DNA from: an uncultured bacterium
Lineage (GTDB): Bacteria > Atribacterota > Atribacteria > Atribacterales > Caldatribacteriaceae
Assembly: GCA_937139415.1 (NCBI GenBank)
Contig: CAKZPS010000062.1
Location: 62,001 to 126,000, forward strand
DNA: 64,000 bases
Direction of reading: 5' to 3'
A model generated the notes under the pieces. The model did not search any database. It saw nothing but the letters and a program-made list of their open reading frames with translations, and had not been told where the DNA came from. The position numbers and the translations under genes are program-made. Position 1 is the first letter of the stretch, and every line of letters starts with the position of its first letter. Below, piece after piece: positions 25,286-34,022 of this stretch.

Positions 25286-25573
25286 GTGAACAAACAGGAT
25301 CTCGTGGGTACTTTGGCAGATGAACTGAAGAAGGAAGGATTGTCGATCACCAAGAAGGACACAGCTAAAGTAGTGGATGTGTTTTTGAACGTGGTGCAGA
25401 ATGAGTTAAAGAAAGGCGGAAGGGTTCAATTGGTGGGGTTTGGGACTTTCGGGGTCAAAAAGAGAGCCGGTAGGAGAGGACGCAATCCTCAAACCGGTAA
25501 AGAGATTCGTATTCCGGAGAGTAAGGTTCCTTTCTTCCGCCCGGGAAAAGGCCTCAGAGATCTGGTAAAATAA
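25286..25573 (+). CDS. hup: DNA-binding protein HU
   Basis: A 95-residue HU/IHF-family nucleoid protein. The C-terminal DNA-binding arm has VGFGTFGVKKRAGRRGRNPQ followed by TGKEIRIP and the usual PFFRPGKGLRDLV end. The hallmark proline at the arm tip is in RNPQTGK. HU bends and compacts DNA as a dimer. The GTG start has AAGGAGGTAGGG upstream. It ends the spoVS-HU unit, and a perfect terminator follows 12 bases after the stop. Confidence 0.95.
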   Translation: MNKQDLVGTLADELKKEGLSITKKDTAKVVDVFLNVVQNELKKGGRVQLVGFGTFGVKKRAGRRGRNPQTGKEIRIPESKVPFFRPGKGLRDLVK

Positions 25574-25585
25574 CTTTTGTCTTGG

Positions 25586-25621
25586 AAAAAGGAGAGGGGC
25601 AACGTTGCCCCTCTCCTTTTT
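25586..25621 (+). terminator. Perfect hairpin terminator after HU
   Basis: A 36-base perfect palindrome centred on AACGTT, with the stem AAAAAGGAGAGGGGC and its complement ending in TTTTT. The 16-bp stem plus T tract is a classic rho-independent terminator. Because it is symmetrical, it can work in both directions. Confidence 0.95.
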
Positions 25622-25858
25622 CGGCACGTTTGCGAATTGAATTCCCCCAATTTTTTCTTCCTCTAAAGGAGGGAAGTTTGTTTTTTGTTCTCGTTTTCCA
25701 GTTCTTACCAAGAATTGGGAGATGGTTGATAGGTTTTTCACCTCGTTCGTTTTTTCTCCACAGGAAAAATGGATACCAGAAGTTTTGCGGCTTGTCTTTC
25801 ACAGAAGATAAGGGAAAAGAGATCATCACACGGAGGTTATTTTCATTTTTGGAACTGC
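25622..25858. other. Non-coding stretch before the sugar-transport promoter
   Basis: About 237 bases without a supported gene. A frame that reads through the terminator and this area has no ribosome binding site and no protein-like character. No repeat or operator was identified. Confidence 0.5.
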
Positions 25859-25887
25859 TTGTCAAAAAAGCTCGGTTAGCTTATAAT
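25859..25887 (+). promoter_or_regulatory. Strong promoter of the sugar ABC operon
   Basis: TTGTCA (25859-25864), a 17-base spacer and a perfect TATAAT (25882-25887). Transcription should begin near 25894, leaving a leader of about 205 bases before the binding-protein gene. The long leader is unusual in this compact genome. Confidence 0.8.
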
Positions 25888-25936
25888 TTTTTTGAGCATA
25901 AGATGTTGAGCATATGTTACAAAGCACGGACTCAGT

Positions 25937-26031
25937 ATGGTTGAAATGGTCGAAGGAATGTGCGACATCGGCGAAAAGATTGTCGTCATTCTCAAAATAG
26001 CGAGGAGGTGATGAGTCGAGGCAAAGACTAA
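25937..26031 (+). other. Leader with two coupled mini-ORFs
   Basis: Inside the 205-base leader, an ATG at 25937 opens a 24-codon frame ending in TGA at 26009-26011. That stop overlaps an ATG (26011) of a six-codon frame ending at 26031. A full-strength AGGAGGTGAT Shine-Dalgarno sequence lies at 26003-26012, at the stop/start junction. No gene follows it at normal spacing, since the binding-protein gene is 68 bases further on with its own AGGAGG. This may be a translational attenuator or just a decayed reading frame. I cannot tell which. Confidence 0.35.
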
Positions 26032-26098
26032 GGTTTTGTGTATTCTTGGGTTATCTTCATTCAGTAAGCAACATACTTAAGCACGAAGGAGGTTTCCA

Positions 26099-27079
26099 AT
26101 GAAGAAATTCTTTGTGGTAATGATGGTGGTTTTTTTGGTGGCGCTTTTGGTGTCTCCAGTAATGGCCAAGAAATACACCATTGCTACGGTTGTAAAATTA
26201 GATGGTATTGCCTGGTTTGAACGTATGAGAGAGGGTGTAAAGAAATTTGCTCAGGATACAGGACATGAAGCCTTTTTGGTGGGTCCTCCTCGGGCTGATG
26301 CTGCATTGCAAGTGCAGATCATTGAAGACTTGATTGCTCAGGGTGTCGATGCTATTTGTGTGGTTCCTTTTTCTCCTGAGGCTGTGGAGCCAGTTTTGAA
26401 GAGAGCGATGGATCAAGGTATTGTGGTTATTACCCACGAGGCCTCGAATATTCAAAATGCCCACTGGGATCTTGAAGCTTTTGACAACTACGCTTTCGGA
26501 GCGAAGTTGATGGATTATTTGGCAAGTTACATGGGTGAAGAAGGCGAATACGCTACCATGGTGGGTAGTCTTACTTCCAAAACCCATATGGAATGGATTA
26601 CCGGAAGTGTAGAGCGTCAAAAGGAAAAGTACCCCCAGATGAAACTGGTTACCGAAAGCCCGTTAGAGTGCTACGATGACCAGACCAGAGCTTATGAAAA
26701 CATGAAGGAGCTCTTGCGCACTTATCCCAATCTGCGGGGAGTGCGGACCTCTGCCTCCACTGCTGCTCCTGGTTGTGGTCTTGCGGTAGAAGAGGCGGGT
26801 TTACAAGATCGGGTTCACGTAGTAGGTCCCAGCTTGGTATCTCTCTCCGGTCAGTATCTGAAAACCGGTGCTGTCAAAGTTATCGGTTTTTGGGATCCCG
26901 CTGATGCCGGATATGCTATGAATAAACTGGCAGTTATGGTTTTGGAAGGGCAAGAGGTCACCGATGGCATGGATTTGGGAGTTCCCGGTTATAATAAACT
27001 TCGCATGGATGGCCGAGTCCTCTATGGCGAAGCGTGGGTCTTTGTCACTAAGGATAATATGGATCAGTACAATTTCTAA
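26099..27079 (+). CDS. Sugar ABC transporter substrate-binding protein (RbsB/RhaS/LsrB-like)
   Basis: A 326-residue periplasmic binding protein (Peripla_BP_4 fold). A signal peptide covers residues 1-23, ending VMA. The mature protein begins [20 protein letters not shown] and contains [20 protein letters not shown], typical of the ribose/rhamnose/autoinducer-2 binding group. The spacing and the [11 protein letters not shown] section favour the rhamnose/AI-2 branch, but the ligand cannot be fixed. AAGGAGG lies 7 bases before the ATG. The gene is first in the transport operon, and a hairpin after it should give more binding protein than transporter. Confidence 0.88.
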   Translation: MKKFFVVMMVVFLVALLVSPVMAKKYTIATVVKLDGIAWFERMREGVKKFAQDTGHEAFLVGPPRADAALQVQIIEDLIAQGVDAICVVPFSPEAVEPVLKRAMDQGIVVITHEASNIQNAHWDLEAFDNYAFGAKLMDYLASYMGEEGEYATMVGSLTSKTHMEWITGSVERQKEKYPQMKLVTESPLECYDDQTRAYENMKELLRTYPNLRGVRTSASTAAPGCGLAVEEAGLQDRVHVVGPSLVSLSGQYLKTGAVKVIGFWDPADAGYAMNKLAVMVLEGQEVTDGMDLGVPGYNKLRMDGRVLYGEAWVFVTKDNMDQYNF

Positions 27080-27091
27080 GCGTCTTTGAAG

Positions 27092-27126
27092 AAAAGAAAA
27101 CCGGCCAAATTGGCCGGTTTTCTTTT
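27092..27126 (+). terminator. Intra-operon hairpin/partial terminator after the binding protein
   Basis: The stem GAAAACCGGCCA pairs with TGGCCGGTTTTC and is followed by TTTTT. It lies 12 bases after the binding-protein stop and 48 bases before the ATPase gene. A leaky terminator here is the usual way to overproduce the periplasmic protein of an ABC importer. Confidence 0.85.
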
Positions 27127-27173
27127 TAGAAAGAACCAAATATAGTCTCATATGGAGGAAGCTAACCGCCATC

Positions 27174-28709
27174 ATGAGTGAGGATTTCTTGGTTGTCAAA
27201 AATGTGAGTAAATCCTTTGCCGGAATACAAGCACTGAAAAAGGTGAATTTAGTCATTCGCCGAGGAGAAGTTCGATGTTTGGTTGGGGAAAATGGTTCGG
27301 GGAAATCGACCTTAATTAAAATCATTGCCGGTGTAGAAGCTCCTGATGAGGGAGAGATAATCATCGGTGGCAAAAGTTTTCGGAGACTCTATCCCATTGA
27401 TGCGATTCGAGAAGGTATTCAAATCATTTATCAAGATTTTTCTTTGTTCCCAAACTTGACGGCGGCAGAAAATCTTGCTTTCAACTATTTATTGCAGAAG
27501 AAACAACGTTCCGTGAATTGGAAAGATGTACAGAAAATCGCCCGGGAAGCGATGAAAAATATTGACGTGACTATTGACCTTAACCGTCGGGTGGAAGAAC
27601 TTCCCGTGGCCGATAAACAATTAGTCGCCATTTCTCGCGCTCTTCTCCATAACGCTCGTTTGATTATTATGGATGAACCTACTACTGCTCTGACTCGAAA
27701 AGAGGTAAGATCGCTATTTCAAGTGATCACAAAGCTTCAACGAGAGGGTATTTCTGTCCTCTTTGTCAGTCATAAACTTGATGAGATTTTGGAAATCTCG
27801 GAACGAGTGACCATTCTTCGCAATGGGCAAAATGTTGCTGATGGCGATAGATCAGAATTCGATCGCAACAAATTAATTTTCCATATGACTGGTCGAGAAA
27901 TTGAGGAAACTCGTTATCAGTATGTCCCCCGTCATTCTTCGGAAACACCACTCTTGCGTGTAGACGGTCTCTCTCGTCAAGGAAGTTTTGCGAACGTGTC
28001 TTTTTGTGTTTACCCAGGGGAAATTGTGGGTATCACTGGACTTTTAGGATCTGGGCGCACAGAACTGGCTATGGCTCTATTCGGTCTTAAGCCAGCTACT
28101 AGGGGCGAAATTTATTTGAACGGGAAGCACATCCATATTCGTAATGTTCAGGATGCCATTCGTCACGGTATCGGTTATGTTCCCGAGGATCGCCTTACCG
28201 AAGGACTTTTCCTTCCCCAATCTATCGGTAACAACATGGTAGCGAGTGTCATTGCGCGTTTGAAAAAGAAGATGGGCATCATTGATCCTCAAAAGAGGGA
28301 TCATCATATAGAGCGTTGGATAAAGACATTGAAGATTGTTACTCCGTCTCCGACTTTGCCGGTGAGGAGTCTCTCGGGAGGGAACCAGCAGAGGGTAGTG
28401 TTAGCAAAGTGGTTAACTACGAACCCGAAAGTATTAATTCTGAATGGTCCTACCGTTGGGGTGGATATTGGTTCAAAAACGGATATTCATCATATTATCC
28501 GTAACTTAGCTCAAGAAGGGATAGGAGCCGTTATCATTTCTGACGATATCCCGGAGATTATTCAGAATTGTAACCGCATTCTTTTGATGCGGAGGGGAAG
28601 AATCGTCGAGGAATTCTCTGGCGACCAAATCACCGAAGAGGAACTGGCGAGAAAAATGATTGGAGGAGATGGTTCGGAGCCGGTGTCGTCGGAGATGGCC
28701 TTCGTTTGA
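27174..28709 (+). CDS. Sugar ABC transporter ATPase, two fused nucleotide-binding domains
   Basis: A 511-residue ATPase with two ABC modules, as in RbsA/MglA/LsrA. The first has Walker A GENGSGKST and Walker B IIMDEPTTALT. Its signature is degenerate (ELPVADKQLV). The second has GLLGSGRTE in place of Walker A, a good signature LSGGNQQR and the Walker B-like ILNGPTVGVD, whose catalytic glutamate is replaced. One site of the pair is thus degenerate, the family norm. It energises import together with the two permeases encoded downstream. No clear ribosome binding site lies at normal distance from this ATG (GGAGG is about 17 bases away), so the start may be off. Confidence 0.9.
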   Translation: MSEDFLVVKNVSKSFAGIQALKKVNLVIRRGEVRCLVGENGSGKSTLIKIIAGVEAPDEGEIIIGGKSFRRLYPIDAIREGIQIIYQDFSLFPNLTAAENLAFNYLLQKKQRSVNWKDVQKIAREAMKNIDVTIDLNRRVEELPVADKQLVAISRALLHNARLIIMDEPTTALTRKEVRSLFQVITKLQREGISVLFVSHKLDEILEISERVTILRNGQNVADGDRSEFDRNKLIFHMTGREIEETRYQYVPRHSSETPLLRVDGLSRQGSFANVSFCVYPGEIVGITGLLGSGRTELAMALFGLKPATRGEIYLNGKHIHIRNVQDAIRHGIGYVPEDRLTEGLFLPQSIGNNMVASVIARLKKKMGIIDPQKRDHHIERWIKTLKIVTPSPTLPVRSLSGGNQQRVVLAKWLTTNPKVLILNGPTVGVDIGSKTDIHHIIRNLAQEGIGAVIISDDIPEIIQNCNRILLMRRGRIVEEFSGDQITEEELARKMIGGDGSEPVSSEMAFV

Positions 28710-28736
28710 AATTTTGAAGAAGGGAAATGAGGATGC

Positions 28737-29735
28737 ATGAACGGGATTTTCAGCAGAAACGAAGCTTTTGTTGCCTTGATTATCTTGGGTTTGGTGCTCA
28801 TTATCGGATCTATCAACCCTAACTTTTTCACTTTGGGGACTTTGTATGACTTATTGCGCTCCAGTGTGGTGATGGGGATATTCGGTGTTGGAGTGCTCAT
28901 GGTTTTGGTCTCTGGTGGCACGGATATTTCGTTTACAGCTATAGCGGCGTTTTGTACTTACGTCACGAGTCGTTATTTAAATAGCATTGGTTTTGAAGGA
29001 TCAGTGCTCGTTGCTTTCCTCATCTCTGGGGCTATAGGGGTCCTATTGGGATTGATTAACGCTATTCTGATCTCTTCTTTCAAATTACCCACCTTAATTG
29101 TTACCTTAGGAACGGGTAATATGTTTCGTGGTTTCATGTTGGCTTTCATCGGTACCAAAATAGTTACCGTTCTCCCTCCGGGCATGATACGTTTTTCGCG
29201 TACCGAGTTTTTTCCTGTTACTACCCTGATCGGGGGTACTAACGGTCTCTCGGCTGCTGTTTTCGTTTTATTAGCGGTTGTTCCGGTTACTTGGTATATT
29301 TTAAATTACACCATGTTGGGTCGTGGCATTTATGCCATTGGAGGAGATCGGGTAGCGGCGGAACGTGCCGGTCTCAATATCAATGTGATTCAATTTTTTA
29401 TCTACTGTTATGTAGGGTTTCTGGCTGGTATCGCCGGCATTGTTCATTCTTCCTTAGTACGTACGGCAAACCCTTTTGATTTAGTGGGTACAGAGTTATC
29501 CGTTATTGCAGCAGTAGTTTTAGGAGGGGCTCGTATTACCGGAGGGCATGGGACAATCTTGGGAGCCATTTTAGGGGTTTTCTTGGTGATTATTATTAAT
29601 AATAGCCTTATTATGATGGGAGTCCCATCTTATTGGCAGAGCGCCGTAATTGGAATGATTATTATCTTAGGTACGAGTATCACTGCCTTGCAGAGTAAGA
29701 GAGAGAGTCGGGTAAGTATCGTCGATAACCAATAG
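28737..29735 (+). CDS. Sugar ABC transporter permease (RbsC family), first
   Basis: A 332-residue inner-membrane permease of the BPD_transp_2 (RbsC/RhaP/LsrC) family with about nine hydrophobic segments. The typical INPNFFTLGTLYDLLRSS, VLVSGGTDISF and AAVVLGGARITGGHGT motifs are present; the latter is the EAA-like loop that contacts the ATPase. It is 27 bases after the ATPase gene. With the second permease it forms a heterodimer, as in the RhaPQ and LsrCD pairs, supporting the rhamnose/AI-2 branch. Confidence 0.88.
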   Translation: MNGIFSRNEAFVALIILGLVLIIGSINPNFFTLGTLYDLLRSSVVMGIFGVGVLMVLVSGGTDISFTAIAAFCTYVTSRYLNSIGFEGSVLVAFLISGAIGVLLGLINAILISSFKLPTLIVTLGTGNMFRGFMLAFIGTKIVTVLPPGMIRFSRTEFFPVTTLIGGTNGLSAAVFVLLAVVPVTWYILNYTMLGRGIYAIGGDRVAAERAGLNINVIQFFIYCYVGFLAGIAGIVHSSLVRTANPFDLVGTELSVIAAVVLGGARITGGHGTILGAILGVFLVIIINNSLIMMGVPSYWQSAVIGMIIILGTSITALQSKRESRVSIVDNQ

Positions 29736-29760
29736 ATGGAAAAGTAAGGAGAAGATCACG

Positions 29761-30849
29761 ATGAGTACTCATTTTTCTTCTCGGACTCCAAAAACGCGAG
29801 ACTCACTATCCCTGTCTCGACTATTAGGGATCCTAAGGATCGATAATAATCTTTTGCGTTTACTGGTCATTACCGTGGCTATCTTTGTGGTTATGTCTCT
29901 GTTACGTCCCCACCCCTTTTTAACCTTACGTAACTTTCGCTCCATGTCTTATCAGTTCCCGGAGTTAGGTATTCTTTCCATCGCAATGATGCTGGCCATG
30001 CTGACCGGTGGCATTGACCTTTCTGTAGTAGGGACTGCTAATTTAGCTGGTATTTTGGCTGCTAAACTCCTCACCACTCTGTCTCCGGAAGCAGCGGGAG
30101 GCCACATTGCCTTACTGATTTTAGGAGCGATCTTCGTTGCCTTGGGAATAGGAATTCTGTGTGGAATTTTTAACGGATTTTTGGTGGCCAAGATTGGTAT
30201 TCCTCCCATTCTTGCAACTTTGGGAACCATGCAGTTATATACCGGTATTGCTCTCGTTATTACTAAAGGGTACGCGGTATTGGGGTATCTGGAGCAATTC
30301 CTGTTTATTGGTAACGGGGTGTTATGGATTTTTCCTGTGCCATTGATTCTCTTCGTTCTGGTGGCCTTTATTTTCGCCATGGTCCTGAGCAAAACAGTTT
30401 TTGGTTTCTATCTCTTTATGTTGGGAACGAACGCGACTGCGGCTCGTTTTTCGGGGATTAACAACACATTGGTATTGTTAAAAACCTATTTACTGTCCGG
30501 TTTTTTAGCAGGATTAGCCGGTATTATTGTGATTGCTCGCACCAATTCTGCAAAGGCAGATTATGGAACTTCTTATGTTTTACAGGCCGTTTTGGTCTGT
30601 GTTCTTGGGGGCATTAACCCCAGTGGGGGGTTTGGAACTGTTTCAGGATTGGTACTCGCCATCCTCTCTCTACAATTTCTCTCCAGTGGTTTTAACATGC
30701 TCCGCTTCAGTAACTTCTTTAAGGAATTTATCTGGGGATTGGTATTGTTATTGGTGATGGTGATTAATTACCTGAGCACCCTTTATCAGAGTCGCCGCCA
30801 GTTACAGAAAACGAGAGAAGCGATAGCCGAGGTAAGTGGAGGGAAATGA
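29761..30849 (+). CDS. Sugar ABC transporter permease (RbsC family), second
   Basis: A 362-residue permease paralogous to the first. It has a cytoplasmic N-terminal extension of about 35 residues, then hydrophobic segments with TLRNFRSMSYQFPELGILS, MLTGGIDLSVVGTANLAG and the ATPase-contact loop LGGINPSGGFGTVSG. It completes the four-gene importer. The gene ends the operon, and no obvious terminator was seen in the 90 bases before the tRNA-Arg promoter. Confidence 0.88.
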   Translation: MSTHFSSRTPKTRDSLSLSRLLGILRIDNNLLRLLVITVAIFVVMSLLRPHPFLTLRNFRSMSYQFPELGILSIAMMLAMLTGGIDLSVVGTANLAGILAAKLLTTLSPEAAGGHIALLILGAIFVALGIGILCGIFNGFLVAKIGIPPILATLGTMQLYTGIALVITKGYAVLGYLEQFLFIGNGVLWIFPVPLILFVLVAFIFAMVLSKTVFGFYLFMLGTNATAARFSGINNTLVLLKTYLLSGFLAGLAGIIVIARTNSAKADYGTSYVLQAVLVCVLGGINPSGGFGTVSGLVLAILSLQFLSSGFNMLRFSNFFKEFIWGLVLLLVMVINYLSTLYQSRRQLQKTREAIAEVSGGK

Positions 30850-30942
30850 TACAATAGCGGGCAGTTTGCCTCAATCGGTGGAGATTATTTCACAAGATAA
30901 GTTATTCTGAGTAACCCTAAATGGGGGCATAACATCTCTTGG

Positions 30943-30972
30943 TTGACACTCTTTGTAGCTCGCTGGTACAAT
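30943..30972 (+). promoter_or_regulatory. Promoter of tRNA-Arg
   Basis: Perfect TTGACA (30943-30948), an 18-base spacer and TACAAT (30967-30972), ending 20 bases before the tRNA. Confidence 0.8.
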
Positions 30973-30992
30973 AAGGGAGTGGGAAAATTTGT

Positions 30993-31069
30993 GCGCCCGT
31001 AGCTCAATTGGATAGAGCGTCGGCCTCCGGAGCCGCAGGTTGGAGGTTCAAATCCTCTCGGGCGCACCA
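30993..31069 (+). tRNA. tRNA-Arg (CCG anticodon), CCA encoded
   Basis: A 77-base tRNA: acceptor GCGCCCG pairs with CGGGCGC, discriminator A, encoded CCA. The anticodon loop CTCCGGA gives CCG. The D arm reads TAGCTCAATTGGATAGAGC and the T arm GGTTCAAATCC. It is a single tRNA gene with its own promoter. Confidence 0.95.
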
Positions 31070-31317
31070 GAAGCTTCCCTCAAAATCTCACCTGCTTTCG
31101 TTTTTAGTCTTTCTCTTTTTGCTTCTCGCATCCGTCGTTCGTAAGAAAGATATTGGTTTTTTGCTGCATGAATGGGGTTCGTGTACCCACTTTTCCCTCC
31201 TCTCGTAGAACGAAATGCCAACTCTGTCAATTCGGAGGTCATCTCGATTTTTTGAGGGGTTTCTTATCGCTTGTCTCGAGAAATGAGCGGATCTCACCGA
31301 GAAAGCGTGTAGAAATG
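31070..31317. other. Gap between tRNA-Arg and the ACT-domain gene
   Basis: About 250 bases without a supported gene. Small basic open frames on the minus strand run into the tRNA and look like chance. No repeat was recognised. Confidence 0.45.
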
Positions 31318-31321
31318 AGGG

Positions 31322-31350
31322 AAATCTGGGTCCCGAGAGGACCCAGATTT
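31322..31350 (-). terminator. Hairpin terminator of the paaK-ACT unit
   Basis: The inverted repeat AAATCTGGGTCC ... GGACCCAGATTT (12-bp stem, 5-base loop) begins at the stop codon of the minus-strand ACT-domain gene. On that strand it is followed by a weak T-rich stretch (CCCTCATTTC), so termination may be incomplete. Confidence 0.7.
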
Positions 31351-31766
31351 TACAGTGTCAATTCTTCTAAGATCGGTATGCGGTGTTCGTTGAGAAATCT
31401 TTTGGCTTTGTCTGGGTCTTCCACTCGCAAGACTACGTAAGCGTGCCGTCCTTGTGGGGCGACGAAGGCATAGAGATACTCGATAGACATACCGCTTTGG
31501 GTAAGGATTTCTACAACTTCACAGAGACCCCCGGGACGATCTTCGACTCCTACGGTTAAAACTTCAGTAACGGTGGCCGTAAAGCCAGATTTTTGAAGGT
31601 ACTCGGCAGTTTTCTCCGGTTCCTCTACGATAAAGCGCAGTACTCCAAACTCTGCAGTGTCGGCTAAGGAAAGAGCACGCAAGTTGATAGCTTGCTCTTT
31701 GAGTTTTTGAAGCACAGCATAGAGACTACCCGGTTTATTTTCCAAAAAAACTGAAATTTGTTTCAT
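31350..31766 (-). CDS. ACT-domain protein paired with phenylacetate-CoA ligase
   Basis: A 138-residue protein made of two ACT domains (about 1-68 and 69-138), each starting with the ligand-binding pattern: [17 protein letters not shown] and [20 protein letters not shown] domains bind amino acids. Such tandem-ACT proteins are often found beside paaK-type ligases in anaerobes, where they presumably sense an aromatic amino acid or its product. It overlaps the upstream paaK by 4 bases and has GGGAG before the ATG. It is followed at once by a hairpin terminator. Confidence 0.88.
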   Translation of the reverse strand: MKQISVFLENKPGSLYAVLQKLKEQAINLRALSLADTAEFGVLRFIVEEPEKTAEYLQKSGFTATVTEVLTVGVEDRPGGLCEVVEILTQSGMSIEYLYAFVAPQGRHAYVVLRVEDPDKAKRFLNEHRIPILEELTL

Positions 31767-33082
31767 GAGACTCCCTCTTTTTTCCGCAAGTCAATGACTC
31801 GCTTGGCTTTCCCCTCACTTCGAATGATACTCTTAGGTTCTAAAAGTTTTACCTCGCAACTCACATTGAGTTCCGCCTTGAGCTTGTCCTCCATTTGTTT
31901 TTTGAGTTTTTCCAAGACCTTAATTTCGTCAGAGAAAAACCGTGGTGATACTTCTACTTGAACTTCTAACTTATCTGAATAATTCTCTCGGGTGAGGACA
32001 ATCTGGTAGTAAGGTTCTACACCATCGAAACTCAAGATAACGCTTTCAATCTGTGATGGATAGACATTGACTCCTCGAACGATGAGCATATCATCGGTAC
32101 GTGAAGCAACTCTTTGCATGCGTACCAAAGTTCGACCACACCGACAGGGTTCGTAGAAAAGAGCAGAGAGATCTCCGGTACGGTAACGGATTACCGGGGT
32201 ACCCTCTTTGGTCAAAGTGGTGAAGACCAATTCTCCAAACTCACCCTCTCCGAGTACTTTACCGGTTCTCGGATCGATGATTTCGGGGAAAAAATGGTCT
32301 TCTGAAATATGGAGACCATTGTGGAATTCACATTCAAAGGCCACTCCCGGACCGATGACCTCGCTCAAACCGTAGATGTCGAAGGCCTTAATAGGGAGTT
32401 TCTTTTCGATCTCGGTTCGCATTTCTTCCGACCACGGTTCGGCTCCAAAGATTCCCAAACGGAGACGGGTCTGGCTCCAATCTACATGGTTTTCTCGTGC
32501 TACTTCTGCGAGGTATAAGGCAAAGGAGGGGGTACAACAGAGCACCGAGATTCCAAAATCACGGAGGATTTGAATTTGGCGCAAAGTGTTGCCCACCGAC
32601 ATGGGAACCACGGTGGCCTTCAACTTTTCGGCTCCGTAGTGTACTCCTAATCCTCCGGTGAAAAGCCCGTATCCAAAGGCAACTTGGATCACGTCTTCCT
32701 GTGTTACTCCGCATCCTGCTAACGTACGGGCCATGAGTTGTGACCATATTTCGATATCCTGAGAAGTGTATCCGACTACTGTGGCACTCCCGGTAGTTCC
32801 AGAGGAAGAATGAATGCGCACGATATTGTGCATCGGTTCGGCAATGGCTCCAAAGGGATACGCTTGGCGGAGGTCGTCTTTGGTAGTAAAAGGAAGACGC
32901 TCGAGATCGGCAAGAGAGGTTATGTTATAAATATCAATGTTTTGTTCTTCCAGCTTGCGGCGATAATAGGGAAGATTATGATAGGCTCGGGCAAGGACCT
33001 TCCGAAGGCGGTTGAGTTGGATTTTGGACAGGATTTCACGAGGTAACACTTCTATGTGCTCGTCCCAAAGCGTTTTTACCAC
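31763..33082 (-). CDS. paaK: Phenylacetate--CoA ligase
   Basis: A 439-residue adenylating enzyme activating phenylacetate or a related aryl acid to its CoA thioester with ATP. The AMP-binding loop [37 protein letters not shown] and the C-terminal hinge [20 protein letters not shown] are the PaaK hallmarks. In anaerobes these enzymes often work with indolepyruvate ferredoxin oxidoreductases in amino-acid fermentation. That enzyme is not in the window. The GTG start overlaps its GGGAGG site closely, so the true start may differ by a few codons. It forms a two-gene unit with the ACT-domain protein. Confidence 0.92.
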   Translation of the reverse strand: MVKTLWDEHIEVLPREILSKIQLNRLRKVLARAYHNLPYYRRKLEEQNIDIYNITSLADLERLPFTTKDDLRQAYPFGAIAEPMHNIVRIHSSSGTTGSATVVGYTSQDIEIWSQLMARTLAGCGVTQEDVIQVAFGYGLFTGGLGVHYGAEKLKATVVPMSVGNTLRQIQILRDFGISVLCCTPSFALYLAEVARENHVDWSQTRLRLGIFGAEPWSEEMRTEIEKKLPIKAFDIYGLSEVIGPGVAFECEFHNGLHISEDHFFPEIIDPRTGKVLGEGEFGELVFTTLTKEGTPVIRYRTGDLSALFYEPCRCGRTLVRMQRVASRTDDMLIVRGVNVYPSQIESVILSFDGVEPYYQIVLTRENYSDKLEVQVEVSPRFFSDEIKVLEKLKKQMEDKLKAELNVSCEVKLLEPKSIIRSEGKAKRVIDLRKKEGVS

Positions 33083-33100
33083 CTCCCTTTCTTTTTTCCT

Positions 33101-33128
33101 ATTGTATCAATTTTCCTTTTCCACGCAA
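33101..33128 (-). promoter_or_regulatory. Promoter of paaK-ACT
   Basis: On the minus strand TTGCGT (33128-33123), a 16-base spacer and TACAAT (33106-33101) lie about 20 bases before the paaK start. The -35 box is moderate. Confidence 0.5.
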
Positions 33129-33176
33129 CGACCCTTCAGAGATAAATTTCCTTCGGTATGGGTTTTTACCATCTTC

Positions 33177-33951
33177 TTATTCGGCATTTCGGGGGACGGT
33201 AAGGTTCTCGTGGGGATGCCATATTTCCCACATTCCAAAACCGGCAGAATTTTTGTTGCCCATCCCTGCATCATAGGTTACAGAGAGGAAATCGGGATTT
33301 CCTTGGATGGCGAAAATTCCCGTCCATGCTTCAATGAACGTTCCTTTGAAAAGGACGATCACCTTGTTTTTGATAGGGGAAAATCGATGGGCACGAAAAG
33401 AGAGAGCAATCTTTCGGTTCTTTGCCGTGAACCAAGATGTATTTTTTGCGGGTATTTTCTGTTAAGAGCTTCTCGAAGAGTGCATCTGAAGGGGAATAGA
33501 AATGAGTTTTTTTCTCTGCGTCAGTCTGATAAATGGTGATAGGAGAGAGAAAACGGAGCAAAAAGCGATCCTTCAGGGTTGGTTGGGGGCATATTTCTAT
33601 TCGACTTAAAATCACGCTTTGCCCTCGGAGGTCAAAAGGACGTTCGGTAAGGATGGTTTGTGTCAAGCTCTCGATGAGGTCCTCTTTTGGTGTAGCAAAG
33701 AAAAAGGAAAACGAGGAGTCAAAGAGGAGATGTCCTTCTTGGATTTTCCCCTGATTGAGAATCCGAGAAAAGGTGAAGAGCTTAAAAGCTCGTTTCTGAT
33801 AACGAAACCCTTCTTCATGGAGCTTCAAAGCTATATCCTGGGGGAACAGACGGTAAATAAGGGATTGGAGGAGATGGTTATAGTGGATGGGAAGGATGAG
33901 CGATTTTCTGTCGATACTTTGAAAGGTTAATTTTATTCTCATGGTTCCCAT
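33177..33951 (-). pseudogene. cas6: cas6 CRISPR endoribonuclease, broken by a frameshift
   Basis: The first frame (33951 down to about 33380) begins MRIKLTFQSIDRKSLILPIH and continues NHLLQSLIYRLF, the N-terminal ferredoxin fold of Cas6. It ends in a false C-terminus at 33331. The missing part is in another frame, ending at 33177. It includes KNKVIVLFKGTFIEAWTG and the glycine-rich GMGNKNSAGFGMWE that marks the Cas6 C-terminus. Joined, they give about 258 residues, the family length. The shift lies near 33380-33412, next to AG-repeat and G/C runs where a base is easily lost. No CRISPR array or other cas gene is in the window, so this is an orphan. A sequencing error cannot be excluded. The second ATG (33942) is the likelier start. 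Confidence 0.8.
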
Positions 33952-34022
33952 TATATATCAGTACGAGGTGACTTGTGAGGGTATAATTAAGGGAAAACCA
34001 AAAGAAAGGCAGTGTTTCGGTA

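Noticed and set aside
25582-25944. 120-codon plus-strand frame after HU
   Set aside because: It reads through the perfect terminator and across the sugar-operon promoter, so it cannot be a real gene.
31048-31242. 64-codon basic minus-strand frame
   Set aside because: It runs into the tRNA-Arg gene and lacks a ribosome binding site.
33982-33987. TATAAT before mntP as a full promoter
   Set aside because: No -35 box at a suitable distance, so it was mentioned with mntP but not called as a promoter.
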